A DNA stretch of 64,000 nt from Metopolophium dirhodum (GCF_019925205.1 NC_083568.1:10910393-10974392), one strand, 5' to 3'. Positions 25,901 through 39,520 are shown, counted from the stretch's first letter. Program-made: numbers and translations. Notes: generated by a model not told the origin, from the letters alone.

Positions 25901-28900
25901 ATTAAATGTTTATATACATTACAATTTCATGATACTTTTACAGAAAGTAAATATATTTCAAAGATAAAAAATGTAACTTTAAAATTTAAACAAATTTTTA
26001 ATGATATTACTATATTATATAAACTTAAAAATATATCACACCAATTCTTAAATGTATGTATAAATTACACAATATATATTTACTTTTTAATTAATTTGTG
26101 TAGAACAATTTACTCATAGTCATATTATCACATGTCGTAAAAATGTATGCTGTATTATTTAATACTTTATTATATTATGACAATTGTACAAATATTATTT
26201 AGCTTGATTATTTTAAGAACCTACATTGTTACTAAATATTAAATGATATTAATTTAATTATAAAAGATCACTATCTACAATTAATATATATTTTAACTAA
26301 ATTATATTTATACATAAAGGTTAGTAAAAAAGTAGTCAATCTATGATTAATAAGAATATTATTATGGATTTTGAGTTCAAATAAATTTACCAACAGTTTA
26401 ATGGGAATAAATATTAAATTATTTATAATAATATAATATGTTTAAAATTTATTTTTATTGTTTAAAGACATAATTGTTTTGGATAATATTATATAAAAAC
26501 ATTTTTTATTCATAAAACAACATTGTATTGCAATTTTGTTCATTGAAGATAGTTTTTTTGTTGCATAAAATATAATTGAAAGTATTATTTGATAAATCTA
26601 ATATTATAAAAATAAACTAAAAAAAATTAAATTAAAGGACCAAGGAGATTTCTACAATTTTTATCATTGTATCATTTTCATTAATGTTAAATGTATTCTA
26701 TATTTCTATGTAACACTATAAATGTATTGGAACTTAAAATATGTATTTGGGGTTGTCCCATATTAACATATAAATAAATAAATATAATGACTTATGAATA
26801 TTATTATTATATAATATAATCCGTTTATCTAGTTGATTATATAATTAATAAAATATTCAATAAAAAGAGCACCATCATTATTTTGTTAATTAACATTCAT
26901 GTACAGATGAATTGGAGTTGCAATTTAATATGGCCCTTGTTAAATTAGAAGCAATATGCTAAAAAGTTATAGTTGGAAAATAATATTTTAAGATTTTATT
27001 ATAAATTATAGAGAAAAATAACTAGAAAGACATAATTTGGGAGAAGGTCGGAAGAAGGTGCTAACTGTTCCTCAAGTTTTTCATAAAATTGTGTACATGG
27101 AGTACAAACTAGTATTCAAGGTTTCTGTAATTGTATCACAGATCAATAACACAAGGTAGGTAAACAAACCAATATATTAGAAATATAACTAATTTAAATC
27201 TCAAAATATTAGGATAGAACTTTTGAATACATTAATTATAATTTTTTAGTTTTAAATACAAATGGTTTTTGTTGATTGTTGGCAGTATATATTTTTTTAT
27301 TAGGAGAAATTAAAGAAAACATTTTTAGTAAATAGTTGAAATTGTAATTCAATTATTAAGTACAAAGCGCCCTTTAATGTATAATAGTACAGAATGTAGT
27401 AGGATTTATAAGTACATAATATATATTATTATTTATTTTGTTCACTTAATTGTTCTTATTTTAAAAATTGTATGTATGATTAAAATGTAATTAAAATATT
27501 TAATGTTCAATATGAATATATCTATTAAAAACATTTTTATGATCTAGTGAAGAAAATACAGTGTACACTATATTATAGGCTGTCATATAGTATATGGTCT
27601 AATGGCAAACGCGTTCTACCGGCCGTTGTCATTTGCTGTAGGATGTGGTCTATCTGCAGCTGGCCGGTTTTTACACGGGCTTATGATTATCTTAGATAGA
27701 TACCAGTTAGTCTTTTTTCGTTAGTTAACACTTTATATTTATGACTTTCGATAACAATGCTTCGGCATTTTGTAAAAGTATGGATAAGATCAATATAGTG
27801 GCGAAATATTTTTATTTAATCATAAGAAGTGATGAATCAAACACCTAAAATTGAATAAGAAATGTTTTGGCCAAACTATGAAAATTCCCAAAGTAATAAG
27901 TGCACAGGCATTCGCAGTAGGGTGCCAGCCGGCACTATTTTAGTTAATATGAATTGTCTTATTTATTGTAGAAAAAAAAATAGTATAGACTGTATTATTG
28001 GAGATTATTGACTCTGCCCCCCCCCCTCAGTTAATATTTCTGCAGGCGATCTTGAATAAGTGTGGAAGTAAGATGAATTTGTACATACGTAAGGAGAAGG
28101 ACAAAGAAATGAGAATTTTACGTTGCAAACAAAATGGATATCAAACAACTCAAAACAACTTAATTTCTTAAATGGAATGAAACTATTAGTTTTTAAAGAA
28201 TTCTTATTATTTTTTTTTTTTACTGGAAGACCGCATACAATATTAATAGCCCATAATATACAATTTGGAAACTTAATATCTCATACTATTAAGTATTATG
28301 TTTTTATATTAATATGCTCAGCATTATTTAACATATAAAAATAACTTGATGCAAATTACAAATAAATTTAAAAATGATGTTATTTTTTCAAATTATTATT
28401 GAACTAAATGTTATAAATATTATGGATCTTTGAATGAAAGATAATAATAATATTTATTGGTTTAAAATATTTTTCGGTAAATTTGAATGCAAACTAAATT
28501 TACAAATTTTAAACTTATAATAAAGTCCAAAATATTAAAATAAAAATGAAATAAAATATGATTTCCTAAAATCATCCTAAAAATTCCAGCTATGTATTGA
28601 TTTTTATTTTGTTAACAATTAATATATTTTGTTCACATTTTTACTATTATTATTTTAATATTTTTGATGCTTAGATTGAGGCTCGAGAAATATCTATAAT
28701 GATTACTGAACTATATTACTATACCAAAATAAAAAAATCATTATGATTATTGATTAACTTACTATTATAAAAAGAAATAACATTGTTATTTACAATTTTT
28801 AATTAGTATATAGTAGATATAATATTTAAATTGTACAGTTAAAACAATTAACTTTATGTGATGTGTTTATAGTTTATATATATAATTAAATTTCTGTAAA

Positions 28901-31900
28901 AGACATCATGTAAAGATAAACATTGGCAGTATGTACTTTTAAACTCCTCAATTCGTAGTTTTCTATTTAATCAAGTTATTTTAAAATAACATTACTGAAT
29001 TACTCAACATATTTCTAACTAAAATACAATTTGGCTTCATGGGAAATATAGTTGTTGAAAATTGTTTATAATACACAGTAAATATTATAAAGCATAGGTG
29101 CGTGCCGTGTTCTAGGTTAGATGCAGAAAATATTTGTGTCAGCAATACGGCAAAATCTCATAGAAAACTTCATAGGTGTAATATAACAATTTAAAAAAGA
29201 GATAATTTTATAACACATCAATTAATACTAATAATGAATAATTCATACTTGACTGTAATCATACAATAGATTATAAGATAGTCTTAGACATATTTTTGAA
29301 GCAAGTGATATTTTGTAACTACTGTAAAGATGTAAGCTAAATATTATTTTTAATTGTCAAACATGTATGATTATAAATTAAATTAATATTTATTGGTACT
29401 AAATATTGGGAACATATTGGTTGTTAATAATTTGATATTGTTTTAATTTAATTTTTCACGTCAATATGAAAATTCTACAAGGTTTAACTAGTCTAACACA
29501 ATCTACCCATTTAAAAGTAAAGCCAGATTAGTCAGGTGCAGCAAAAGCATACTCTATTACACCCATGCGCACACCTATGTTTTGAAGAAACTAAAATAAT
29601 CTGTATTCTTCAACCTATATTAATTACAATGTATTATGAACAACTCAAATATATTTGTTTTAACAAAATAGATACTAGTTTATTGTATTGATTCAATAAT
29701 CCCACAATATTAGTCAGATCAACTGGTACATATTATATATTAACCACTGTATTTATGAGTGAAACTTAGCCATTATGCAATTACATTCATACAGGTTAAC
29801 CGGGGGCCCCTTTCATAATAATAATAGACCAATTACTCAAGAAACCTAGTGTCTAATTTAACTGATGTTAATATCATGCTGAAATATGAAGTCTAACTCA
29901 TTATCACAGGGGTCATAACAAACAAGTACCAGAAAAAAATTAATTTAAACTGAAAAGGCTTCATAATATAAAATTCAAGACCCATAGATAAATAATTGTA
30001 TGTATTATATTTATAATTACAACAATATTAAAGTAATTTTAAATTTACCATTGCAATACACTTTTTGTATAAGAACATAATAAGAACTTTTTAATTGTAG
30101 TTATATTGAACTTCATTACATTAAAAAATAAGATTTATAGTAAATTTAAATATAAATTTTATAAAATGTTTTCTTTAAGAAAAGGTATTTATATCTTGGA
30201 TACTTTTTGGTTATTGTACTCTAGCTGCCGGTGGAAATTTGGATTCAGTTTTCGTACTAAGAACTATTTGGTATTAACTTGAATTTATATTTGTTATTTC
30301 TTCATTACAATACAATAAATGGTGGGTATAGATATTATATTGTATATTTATTTATTAACACCTAGTTTATGTTCACAATTTTAGTCTTTGTTTATTTGTA
30401 ATACACAGTAACACAGAATAACATATTATTGTGTTATATCAATATTAATAAAGTGTCATCATTAGATGGCTTTTTACTCTATATTTCGTATACTCATGTT
30501 ATCTGTCTTATACTGTTATATCATATATACTTATTATGTCTACTGATATAGATTGTATATTTTAACTCAAAATAATAAAAAAAAATATCAATATTAACAT
30601 ATTGTAAATTATAATTTATTAATTTATAATAAATAAATTACTATTTTTTTAAATGATGAATACATTTAGAAAACGTATACAATTAAAGGTAGGTATAAAT
30701 TTATTTATAAAGGAGACATTAATTTATCAATGTAATATTTCAAAATAAATAGGTACTCGACAGATCAGAGTACGATAACAAATTCAAGATTTCCGACAGT
30801 GGCCAATTGGTCTATATTTGCCAGTGGAGTGAGATTACCTAAGTCCTAAAGTACCGTTTCTCGATTCATAAAACCAAAAACGTGATTATAATTTTTATAA
30901 TTATCTATGGGTCTCACAAAAAATTAAAGCCTGAAGCAATTTATATGGCACTTTTATGGGAAGACTTAATTAAATCTTAATTTATTTACCCTGTTAGAAA
31001 TAAGGGATTATTGCACATAAAATTAATAACAAACCTAAACATTTAGCAGTGGTCACGCGACATTCTCCAGATTTGAAATTTTGTTCTGGTTCATCTTCTG
31101 ATGTCAGGTTTTGACTTATACTTATTGTAGGAAGTATATGCGTTTGTTCTGGAGGTAATATTGTTCCATAAAAAACCATTTCCCAATCAGTCATGGTAGC
31201 TAAAACCAAAAATGTATAAGTGGATTTATTAAGCACGGTCTATAAAAGTGTTAGTTAAATAAAAATCAAACAACTATAATTATCAAAATAACAAATATGA
31301 ACTATACATTTTGCAACATAAGTGGCAAACTAAAAATTGGAAAACTTTAATATTATATTCTACGACTATTAAATGTATAAATAATAATATGAAAAAATAG
31401 ACATCGTAGCATAAGTAATGACATACTCAAAAAATAAATTGTGATTTAAAATAAAAAGGAAATAATCAAATAGTAATCAAATGAAAGTAATCAAATTAAT
31501 GAAATTTAAATTATGATCGGAGGCTAAATAGGCCTTAACTTTAAACAAAAATCTAAATACTTTACAGATTAACTATAATATTATTAAGTGAAAAGCATCA
31601 ATTTGAAATAATTTTTTAATAATAAATACAACTATTCTTATTATATGTATAAGAAGAACTTTTATATAATTTATGAAATATTTAAAAAATAATTATAAAT
31701 ATGTTAGCAAATGTATTTTTCAACGTAAGAAAAAATGTGCAATAAAAATATACTTTTTATTATAAACTAAAATTATTCAACACAACCAAACTAATAAATT
31801 AATAATATTATATGACTACACAAATACAACTATACCCTATGATGTGCTAAAAATATAAAGGAATTTATTTTACCAAAATAAGCAAAATAATAAATGATAC

Positions 31901-34900
31901 CTATTTTTTTTTATTCAAATATAATTATAGCATGGCATGCAAAGAAAATGGTGATTTCCATGCTGACATTCTTGCCTGTAGTTGTAGGTGATATGTTTCT
32001 TTCAGGCGACAAATTTTTTTTTGTCTGCCTGCCATCCACATTTTGTAAACTGTAGAGTCTATGGCTGCTAGGATATGTTTGGATGTTGTCTGTTAGTGTG
32101 GGAGATAATTTGGATGAATTTTTAATAGGAAAAAGAACAATATGAACATTTGGTTTATAGCTGGAAACACTTTGTTTTATGAGGGTACTAACTGGAGTGG
32201 TAGACTGTTTTTGCGATTTACTTTTTTTTGATTTTTTTTTTGTATTTTTTGAATTCCTTCGGGGAATTGGTTTGGGTGGCTGTTCCACTGGATAGATAGT
32301 AGGAGATAATGTCCTTGGGGAATATTTAGTACCGTACAATATCAAACACCACTCGTGTAAAGAAGATCGACCTAGAGCACATCAATTTATAAGTGGCAAT
32401 AGATTGTTAGTTAATTATACAACTTTGGTAAATGATACATTTAAAAACATTGTGTAGTAATATGTACATATTTTAAATGTATTATTATTTATGATTATTA
32501 TGATTATAAATATCTAGTTAACCTCATCCACAATACTGGACATTTTGTTTTTTAAAAAAAGTTGCAATAATACAGAGAATTTAATTAATAAATTTGATTT
32601 TTACCTAATAGTTTTCCTTCATTATGAATAGTCAATTGCCAAGTACCAAAAGGACGTTCTCCCCACATATGTACAGTCATAAATGGCCACACATGAAATC
32701 CAGCATGTGAATTATCATGAGTTCTTGGAGCAAGTAGTGTTGATCTTGTACCACTTGGAGAAGTTAAATCAATTTTGATATCACCCCGCCGACTAGCTGT
32801 TAATGATATTTTAGCTTGAACATGTTCTAAAAAATTTACACTATTGCATTCTTTTACTAAAAGTTGTATTGTGACTGTGCTACGTGCCGGTACTGGTCTG
32901 TAATATAATTTAAACATTTAACAATTTTAAGTAAATAATTTACTAAGCAAAAATAAAAATGTATTTATCGGGCATACTTTTCAAAAACTTGAGCAGTAAC
33001 ATTGCAAATATGTTGAGCTGGAACAGTTTTCCATTTACGAGCTAATCTTACCATCGTAGTAGCATCCATTAAACCATAGCCAAAAGAATGACTCACTAAA
33101 ATAAATAAATAATAAAATAAAAATATGAAAGTAAGATTAATCAATTTTAGCAATTTATAGCCTTTATTTATTTGTTACTAATCTGCTTGAATCTAGACAT
33201 TTTTAATTATTTTTCCCTATTATTTTATAATAATCACTTATTATAAAATGTCTAGTTTTTTTAAAAATATTATTAAAAATGTTTATAACCAAGTAACAGT
33301 TAATGATTTAATTACGTTATGTAAAAATACCTTTTCGTCCAACACCATTTATAATCCAATCAGAAGCTAATAAATGAGTTGGCCTAGCTGTTAACACTAC
33401 AATGTGCTGCATATCTCTCCAAGTTAGTTTATTATTAGCTTCTAATGTTAAAGCTACTATCCCAGCTGCTAGTGGGGCGGATGCAGATGTACCAGTATGA
33501 TTACTAGTACATTCATGATGAAGATCTGTTGTAATGATCTATAATTAAAAAAAATATTCAATAAATAATTTTAAGTTGCATTATAATGATTTTTTTTATT
33601 ACCTGGCTTTCATAATTACTTCCACTACTATACGTTGTTGCTAAAGTTGAACTACAAGCTTCAGAATACCAAGGGACATGACCATTTTGTGTCGCACTAC
33701 TGATACTTAATGTCCAAATAGCATTTGTATATCCATCACAGTTACAATTATCATGTTCACGGCCACCATTACCAGATGCCCATATAAATATTGATCCTTT
33801 ACCACCACGGCCTTTTGATATACCCTCAAGAAAGGCTCGAGTGGCTAATTCACCTGGTCCATCTACAGTTTTACCATCATCGTCTGGACCCCATGATGCA
33901 CTATAGATATGAATATGCTGAGGATTTAAACTTAGAGATCGAGCTTCAACTGCATCTGTCACATCCCCATCTAACATTCGAACCCCACCTATACTCGCAC
34001 CAAATGCAACACCAACTGAACACAGAGAATTGTTGGCAGTTGCTGCCACTTCTCCTGCACATCTAGTACCATGGCGGTTTGTATCCATTTGATCATATCT
34101 AGGCATTGGGTCTTCGTCTCTATTGTTCATATCATAACTAGCTGAGGGATCCTACCAATCATACATTTAACAATGGGATATTTAATTATAGTTAATAATA
34201 TCAAATTAACCAGGAACTGTCATTTTAAACACTTACATAATTTTTTATTAAATCTGGATGGTCTTTTTCTAAGCCATCATCTAATATTGTAACAACAGAT
34301 CCTTTTCCTGTAATCCCTTCTTCCCAAGCACCTTGAACATTCATATCCATATCCTTACCACGGTTCTAAATAATATTAAATTTTAGAAGGTTATTCATAT
34401 TATAATGATATAAATGTATCAAAACTGATAAGATTATTAATTTAAGTTATAACTTATAATTAACATTGAAAAAGTAGATACAGGAAATGAATACCATTCA
34501 TGTATACTACAAGGTCATTACATACAATTTTGCATTAGGCAAGGTAAAATATAAATACAAATAACAATGTATAAAATGTTTGTATATCATAATACTATTA
34601 ATACCCAATGCTTTGGTTTATATAGATTATAAAGTATTCAAATTATTGAATAGTATGTTATGGGGTTATCATAAATAATAAATAAAACGTTTCGAAATAT
34701 AAACTAAAAAAAATATTCTACTATAAACTACTTACCAAATACCACATTTTTGGCCATTTTGGATCATTTAATCCCCCTTTAATTGCAAATCTTTTTGAAC
34801 TCCTGCTATCTCGAACATAAGATAAGTAGTCTCTTTTTGATCGACTTAAAATTGTTTGTTGTTTTGCCCACTTCACCTGAAAAAATAATAATAAACAATT

Positions 34901-37900
34901 GATTATTTTCTACGTGACATATTTAATGATTTGGCATTTTTCTTTAAACGTTTGTTTAGAGAATGAAAAAGAGATAAATATGTTGTTTATTTTAAAAGAA
35001 GTTATAATACAATGAATATGTATATATATGTATAAAAGCACATACATTTTTTCATTTATGGGCAAGACCACAAATAGTAACACTCAACAGTCAACATGAA
35101 TTCAATACCACTTTTGTTTTTAAATTGTGTTGTAGCAGTACTGTCATTTAACCAGGTATAGTAAATTAGTAACATTGTTGTTGATATAATACTATTGGTA
35201 GCATATTCATTTAAATACTTTTTTTTGTGTTAAAATATAATTTACAGAATAATGTATAAGTATGTAAATATTTATGAGAGATCTAATAATTATCTACCTA
35301 TTATAAATTATTTCTTAAATATTAGATACGTTTAAATATATTCTACATGTCTAATCAAATTAAATACAAATTAGGATAATATAGTTAATATTTTAGTATA
35401 TTAGTATATTTAATATATAAAATAATTTATTGACCTAAAATTATTATGTTTTATTAGTACAGATTTAAAAATGTACTCTACTAATTCAGCTATATTTATT
35501 AATTTGCCTAAGGCTTGTTTGATGATAAGTTTACTTTTTTTCATATTGAACCACCAAAAAAATTATTAAAAAAGTCTAAAATTTGAATTTGTAAACAAAC
35601 AGTTTGCATTGAAAGCTCAAACAGATATCTGTCTAGTTATCAAAGTTTAATTAATTTTTATTACATATAAAAACAATTTAAAAATTAAAAAAAAATGTGT
35701 AATATTTTAAAATTTTGATGTGAAATAAATGAACTTATACATATATTTTATAGTTTGCTATTGATACTGATCAGTGGAAATCCACCAATATCGGCGCAGA
35801 GCAATCATATTATAATCAAGTATATGAACAATACTTAAATTATTATAATTATTTATATCAGCAAAATAGTATTTTAAATAATCAAAACAATAATGTGAAC
35901 ACCAATCCAATTCCAACAAATATTACAAATACCATTCCAATAAATGTGTTCAAAATGGAAAATAGATCAACAAATGAAGAACAGCCAACTGTAACACCGA
36001 CATTTCTACGAAAAAACAAAATATTGCTACCTCATAAACCTACTATAGAGCCAAAGAAACCATTAAAAACAAAATTAAGAACTATTTTATATAGATCTCA
36101 AAATAAAAATAAATGATATTCATCATATTTTAGTAAAAATATAAATAGCATCTAAATAATAAATTTATGTACTTACATTTTGTTCTGATGTTAGTTTTTT
36201 ATGATGTTCAAGCCCTGGGTTAACTGATCGCTTCGATACATGATTGTGTTCTAGATGATAATAGTCTGGAAAAATCTGAAATAATTTTTTTATGTATATA
36301 TAGTTTTTTTATATTAAACAATCTGTACAAATATTATAGGTACAATAAAAATAAGTGATAAAATATTTTATAACTACACTTGAAAAAGAGCATGAGAGGA
36401 GAAAGAGGAGACTCATTAATCCACTCCACACAATAGATGGTCTATATTTTTTTACTTGGATAGAGAAGAAATATATTTAAGATTTCTACATTTCTACATC
36501 AATGATAAGTATATTTTTTGAGATGAGACAGTTGAAATTAATGGAGTTGAGCAGAGCAAGAGCAAGAGCATTTGCGTGGTATTATAAGTAATTACCTATG
36601 TGTGTTTAACTTTAACAGTTGTAATTTTAAGATTACTATTATTGTCACTATTCGTAATGTTTTATATAATAGAACTTTTAATATCGTTCTTAGAATTTTT
36701 GATTACAATTATTAAAATAATCCTATAATTGAATTCCATAAGACTGGATAGGTTTCATAAACAGTTGGTAGATATTGATTTTGTAACCGGTGTTCAGTTT
36801 TATGTTTTTTTGAAGTGGTGGTTTAATATTAAATATATTTTATTTTAGTAGAAATATTGGTATTATATTTAAATTTATATTATAAACTTGTTAAAATGTT
36901 GATATATATTTTATTAAATATATACCATATTATATATTTCATATCATTTGGAATGAAAGTTTCACAACTTCAAATTTCAATACAATTGGTAAAGTAATAA
37001 TAATACAAAATATTCTGTATATACATAAGAGTTATTATATTGCAAAACGAAGCATGCTCAACACATTTTTTTCTCCAAAGATGCAGTTGTTCAAAATCTG
37101 ATTTTTGAATATAGTTAATTGAAGACAATATTTTCAAATTCTTGAGATTTCTTGTACTATTTAAGAAGTATCCTGTGGAGGTAGTAACTTATATTTTTCA
37201 AATAATAATTTTTCTACTGTAAATTATTTAGTGGACGTACCATATTAAAATTAGAACTAATAGTTTTTGAGTTATTTATCTTTGTAAACTAAGGATACTA
37301 GGTCCATGGTAATGGTGAGACTATGGAGATTTTAAATTTTAGTAGTTAATATTAACCTATCAACATTTATAATTTGTAAAAATGGCCCAAGTACAATAAA
37401 TACAATATCAATCTATATTTTTTTTCTAAAATCATTTTAAGGACTATTATCCTTAATATTAACATTTTAATAACAAAGAAACTACTTTTTCAAAAAAGAA
37501 TATCTATTAAATAATTCACAGTAACCCCCAAAAAATGGGGTATCAAAAGTTTCATGAGAATTTGAAAATATGGTTTTAAGTATATTAAAAATATAATATA
37601 AAATTAAAAAATTCCAAAAATTAGTATTTTAATAAATTTGTTACTAAAGCAAAAAAAGTTGGTGAGCATGCTTGGTAAATCACCCGGTATAGTATTGAAT
37701 AGTATGTTCATAAATTAGTCAATTATTTTATGAATACATTTTAGCCACCCAATTTACATAACATGAAAAATGTATAAGTGCTTAATAACACCTGCATTTA
37801 ATAAGTGGCAAGCAACTACATGTAAATAGTTAAGTTGGTCAAGTTCTAAAAATGAATTAAAGGCTATTGATTATATATAGGTCATACCGTCATAGTCTAA

Positions 37901-38842
37901 AGAGTAAAGGTGGACAATAGATTTGGATTGGGTTTATTTGATGATCTTGCTATCAATTAAATAATGATAATACTTATATTACAATATTAATTCAAAACTA
38001 CATTTCATACATGTTAGAATAAGTAAGGGACATTTATACCAAGTAGAGTAAATTATGTTTAAGCAATAGATGGTAAACAAATTAAATACACAAATTCATC
38101 CACAATGTATTCAATGGAACTATATTATTATATTTTAAAACAGATTTCATCATAATGTAATCTAAAATATAAGTTTTATTTTAATACTGGTTAATTAAAC
38201 TGTTGTACCCAACCATTGTAGGTATACCCAAAGGACTACAAATGCACATAATATATAGACAGAAACAAAATAAACAATATTAATACTTTATTTAAAATAC
38301 TTGCATACGTACAACTAACAACAACTTACTGACCACAAAATTTCATTTGACTTTTTATTTTTTCTTACATTAATAGTTTAACCTAGTTATTTATGCTAAC
38401 TAAGAAGTAGTAAGAACTATCGCAAGCCTAATAATATTCATACTAAGTAGTTTTAAGATTTTTTTTCAATTCTAAATGTTGTAATAGGTAAATTACAATT
38501 TACAACAAGTCTATTTTTTTTAACTAGTTGTCAAATTCTTATAATGTTTATATATTTAATATTACAACAGAGCAGTTTCTTAATTCAGTTTAAAACAGTT
38601 GTATAGGTACTTAATGTACATATTCTGTAAAATGTTTTCTAGGGGGAGTTGGGTGTTGATTGATTAAATAAAATAAAATTATTTACCTCCCCTAGCAAAA
38701 CGAATCCATGTTTTTCTGTTACTCTTTTGGCTATTTCTAATCCACCTTCGATGTGAGCCGCCCACTGAGAAGAATAGTCTTGAGCTGAAATCCATTGTAG
38801 TGCGACTATCCACAATAGAAATGAAACCGTGCAGGCAGCCAT
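22978..38842 (-). CDS. Fur1: Furin-type proprotein convertase (kexin/subtilisin family), membrane form
   Basis: Serine endoprotease that cuts secretory precursors after dibasic R-X-K/R-R sites in the Golgi and at the cell surface. Exons: 38842-38687, 36275-36177, 34876-34736, 34365-34237, 34151-33603, 33538-33331, 33095-32978, 32897-32605, 31199-31035, 23363-22978; phases agree throughout and give 747 residues. Signal peptide about 1-20. Prodomain has the internal site HVSKR/S (64-69) and the main site RSKR/D (97-101). Catalytic Asp161 (ILDDGLEKDHPD), His202 (NRHGTRCAG), oxyanion Asn303 (ASGNGG) and Ser376 (GTSASAPLAAG) have the same spacing as in human furin. The P domain includes the conserved RRGD. 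A Cys-rich segment follows (about 618-684), then a membrane helix (about 700-717) and a 30-residue cytoplasmic tail ending EGDDC. Only about one and a half Cys-rich repeats are present. The symbol follows Drosophila Fur1 and is the least certain part. Confidence 0.93.
23364..31034 (-). other. Furin intron 9 (7.7 kb)
   Basis: Very AT-rich. No further Cys-rich furin repeat exon was found that keeps phase. Open frames at 23306-23578, 23705-23905 and 28123-28338 on the plus strand have no recognisable domain. A C-run lies at about 28018-28026. Confidence 0.7.
31035..31199 (-). CDS. Fur1: Furin alternative exon 9b (leads to membrane form)
   Basis: Acceptor GTTTTAG precedes CTACCATGACTG; donor GTTTGT follows TGTTTAG. 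It is 165 nt, entering and leaving in phase 1. It starts ATMTDWEMVFYGT, which aligns with SSLHEWCLILYGT of exon 9a, so the two exons encode alternative versions of the same P-domain strand. The rest is a linker ending CRVTTAKCL that begins the Cys-rich segment. Skipping both exons would also keep phase into exon 10 but would remove the W..(L/F)YGT strand. Confidence 0.8.
31911..32371 (-). CDS. Fur1: Furin alternative terminal exon 9a (early-stop isoform)
   Basis: Acceptor CTCTAG precedes GGTCGATCTTC at 32371, in the same phase as exon 9b. It encodes GRSSLHEWCLILYGT, the usual end of a furin P domain (compare LREWSLIFYGT in other furins). A Pro/Ser/Lys-rich tail (RRNSKNTKKKSKKSKSQKQ) follows, up to a TAA at 31911-31913. 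Spliced after exon 8 it would make a 717-residue protein without the Cys-rich part or normal membrane anchor. The last residues (ITIFFACHAIIIF) are hydrophobic and could form a short tail anchor or GPI signal; this is inference. AATAAA overlaps the stop codon. A GC-type donor (ACAG/GCAAGA, near 31969) is possible but unsupported. Confidence 0.75.
35031..35057 (+). promoter_or_regulatory. TATA box and initiator of the nested gene
   Basis: TATAAAAG at 35031-35038 sits 58 bp before the ATG, within a longer TATATATATG run. TCATTT at 35052-35057 fits the arthropod initiator. Spacing from TATAAAAG to that initiator is slightly short, so the upstream TATATA may be used. Confidence 0.55.
35096..36116 (+). 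CDS. Small secreted Asn/Tyr-rich protein nested in furin intron 2
   Basis: Two exons, 35096-35155 and 35754-36116, joined in phase 0 (donor CAG/GTATAG, acceptor TTTATAG/TTTGCT), giving 140 residues. Exon 1 is a signal peptide (MNSIPLLFLNCVVAVLSFNQ). The mature part opens FAIDTDQWKSTNIGAEQSYY, continues with a Tyr/Asn/Gln-rich stretch (about 38-85), and ends basic and Pro/Lys-rich (about 105-140). There is no cysteine after the signal peptide and no known domain that I recognise. The gene lies antisense inside furin intron 2 (34877-36176) and fills most of it. Its own TATA box and poly(A) signal suggest a real transcription unit. Secretion is inferred from the leader; function is unknown. Salivary, cuticular or peptide-precursor roles are all possible. 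Confidence 0.75.
36158..36163 (+). terminator. Poly(A) signal of the nested gene
   Basis: AATAAA 42 bp after the TGA stop of the nested gene. Cleavage a few tens of bases downstream would fall in antisense of furin exon 2 (36177-36275), so the transcripts probably overlap tail over exon. Confidence 0.5.
36276..38686 (-). other. Furin intron 1 (2.4 kb)
   Basis: AT-rich, holding repeat family B copy 2 (about 37045-37692). No gene recognised. Confidence 0.65.
37045..37692. repeat. Interspersed repeat family B, copy 2
   Basis: GAAGCATGCTCAAC near 37050 is roughly inverted to GGTGAGCATGCTTGG near 37661, followed by TAAATCACCCGGTATAG. The interior from 37340 matches 14730-15090. Probably a non-autonomous element; no coding sequence. 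Confidence 0.6.
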
Positions 38843-38899
38843 GACACTTGCCCAACACCGGCCAATTGTGGGAAGACTCAGTTCTCAACATCAGTTGTA

Positions 38900-39520
38900 T
38901 CACAGGCAAAACGAACGACGATGATTCTTGTCATATTGATCGGTTATGTATGATACACTGTTCAGCACTAAATCAACAAAAAAACAATACATTCTCATCA
39001 CTAAACCTGTCCCGAAGACATTATGTGACATTATATGACACTATATTATTACGTCTCCCATTCAAAGATAGTGAATTGGGAAGGTTCTTAACATACTCTC
39101 AAACCGATCATAGAAGTCATGACAAAAGTGACGATCATAGCTGATAGGGTAGTAGTTAACCGTGAAATATTTACAAAAAAAAACCAAATAATAACAGAAA
39201 TAATAAAGACTTACAAGTACGTCACAATCGACTCTCGGACGACGTTGGGCCCGACGGCGCAGACTGCATGGTGTGCTAGCGGACGTCAGCACTCGGCGAG
39301 CGTGACCGACGTAAAACGTTTGGCGGCGGCGATGTCGTCCGGTCGTCGGCAGAACAGTCGAGGACGCGAGCTTCGGAATTCACTGTTCAGACCCGCCGCC
39401 GATAACTGACAGTGTGACACTATAATAATAGTATGTCGCTCGTCCGCCAGCCAGGTGAATGAAATCGTAGCGACTCGGCGAGCTTGCTGCCTGCTTGTTC
39501 GTTGCCCCAAAACGCTATCA
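38900..39520 (-). promoter_or_regulatory. Furin promoter side and possible 5' UTR exon
   Basis: GC rises between about 39220 and 39500 just upstream of the furin ATG. On the minus strand a good donor (TACTT/GTAAGT, exon side ending at 39215) could splice to an acceptor TTTTTTGTTGATTTAG ending at about 38968, giving a non-coding first exon. No TATA box was seen. Overlapping open frames on both strands here are side effects of GC content. Confidence 0.45.

Noticed and set aside
28123..28338. 71-aa plus frame in furin intron 9
   Set aside because: Poly-Phe from a T-run and no domain; chance frame.
33791..34066. Plus-strand 91-aa frame
   Set aside because: Exact shadow of furin exon 5.
39062..39510. 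Overlapping frames on both strands upstream of furin
   Set aside because: Mutually overlapping and low in recognisable content; explained by GC-rich promoter and 5' UTR.
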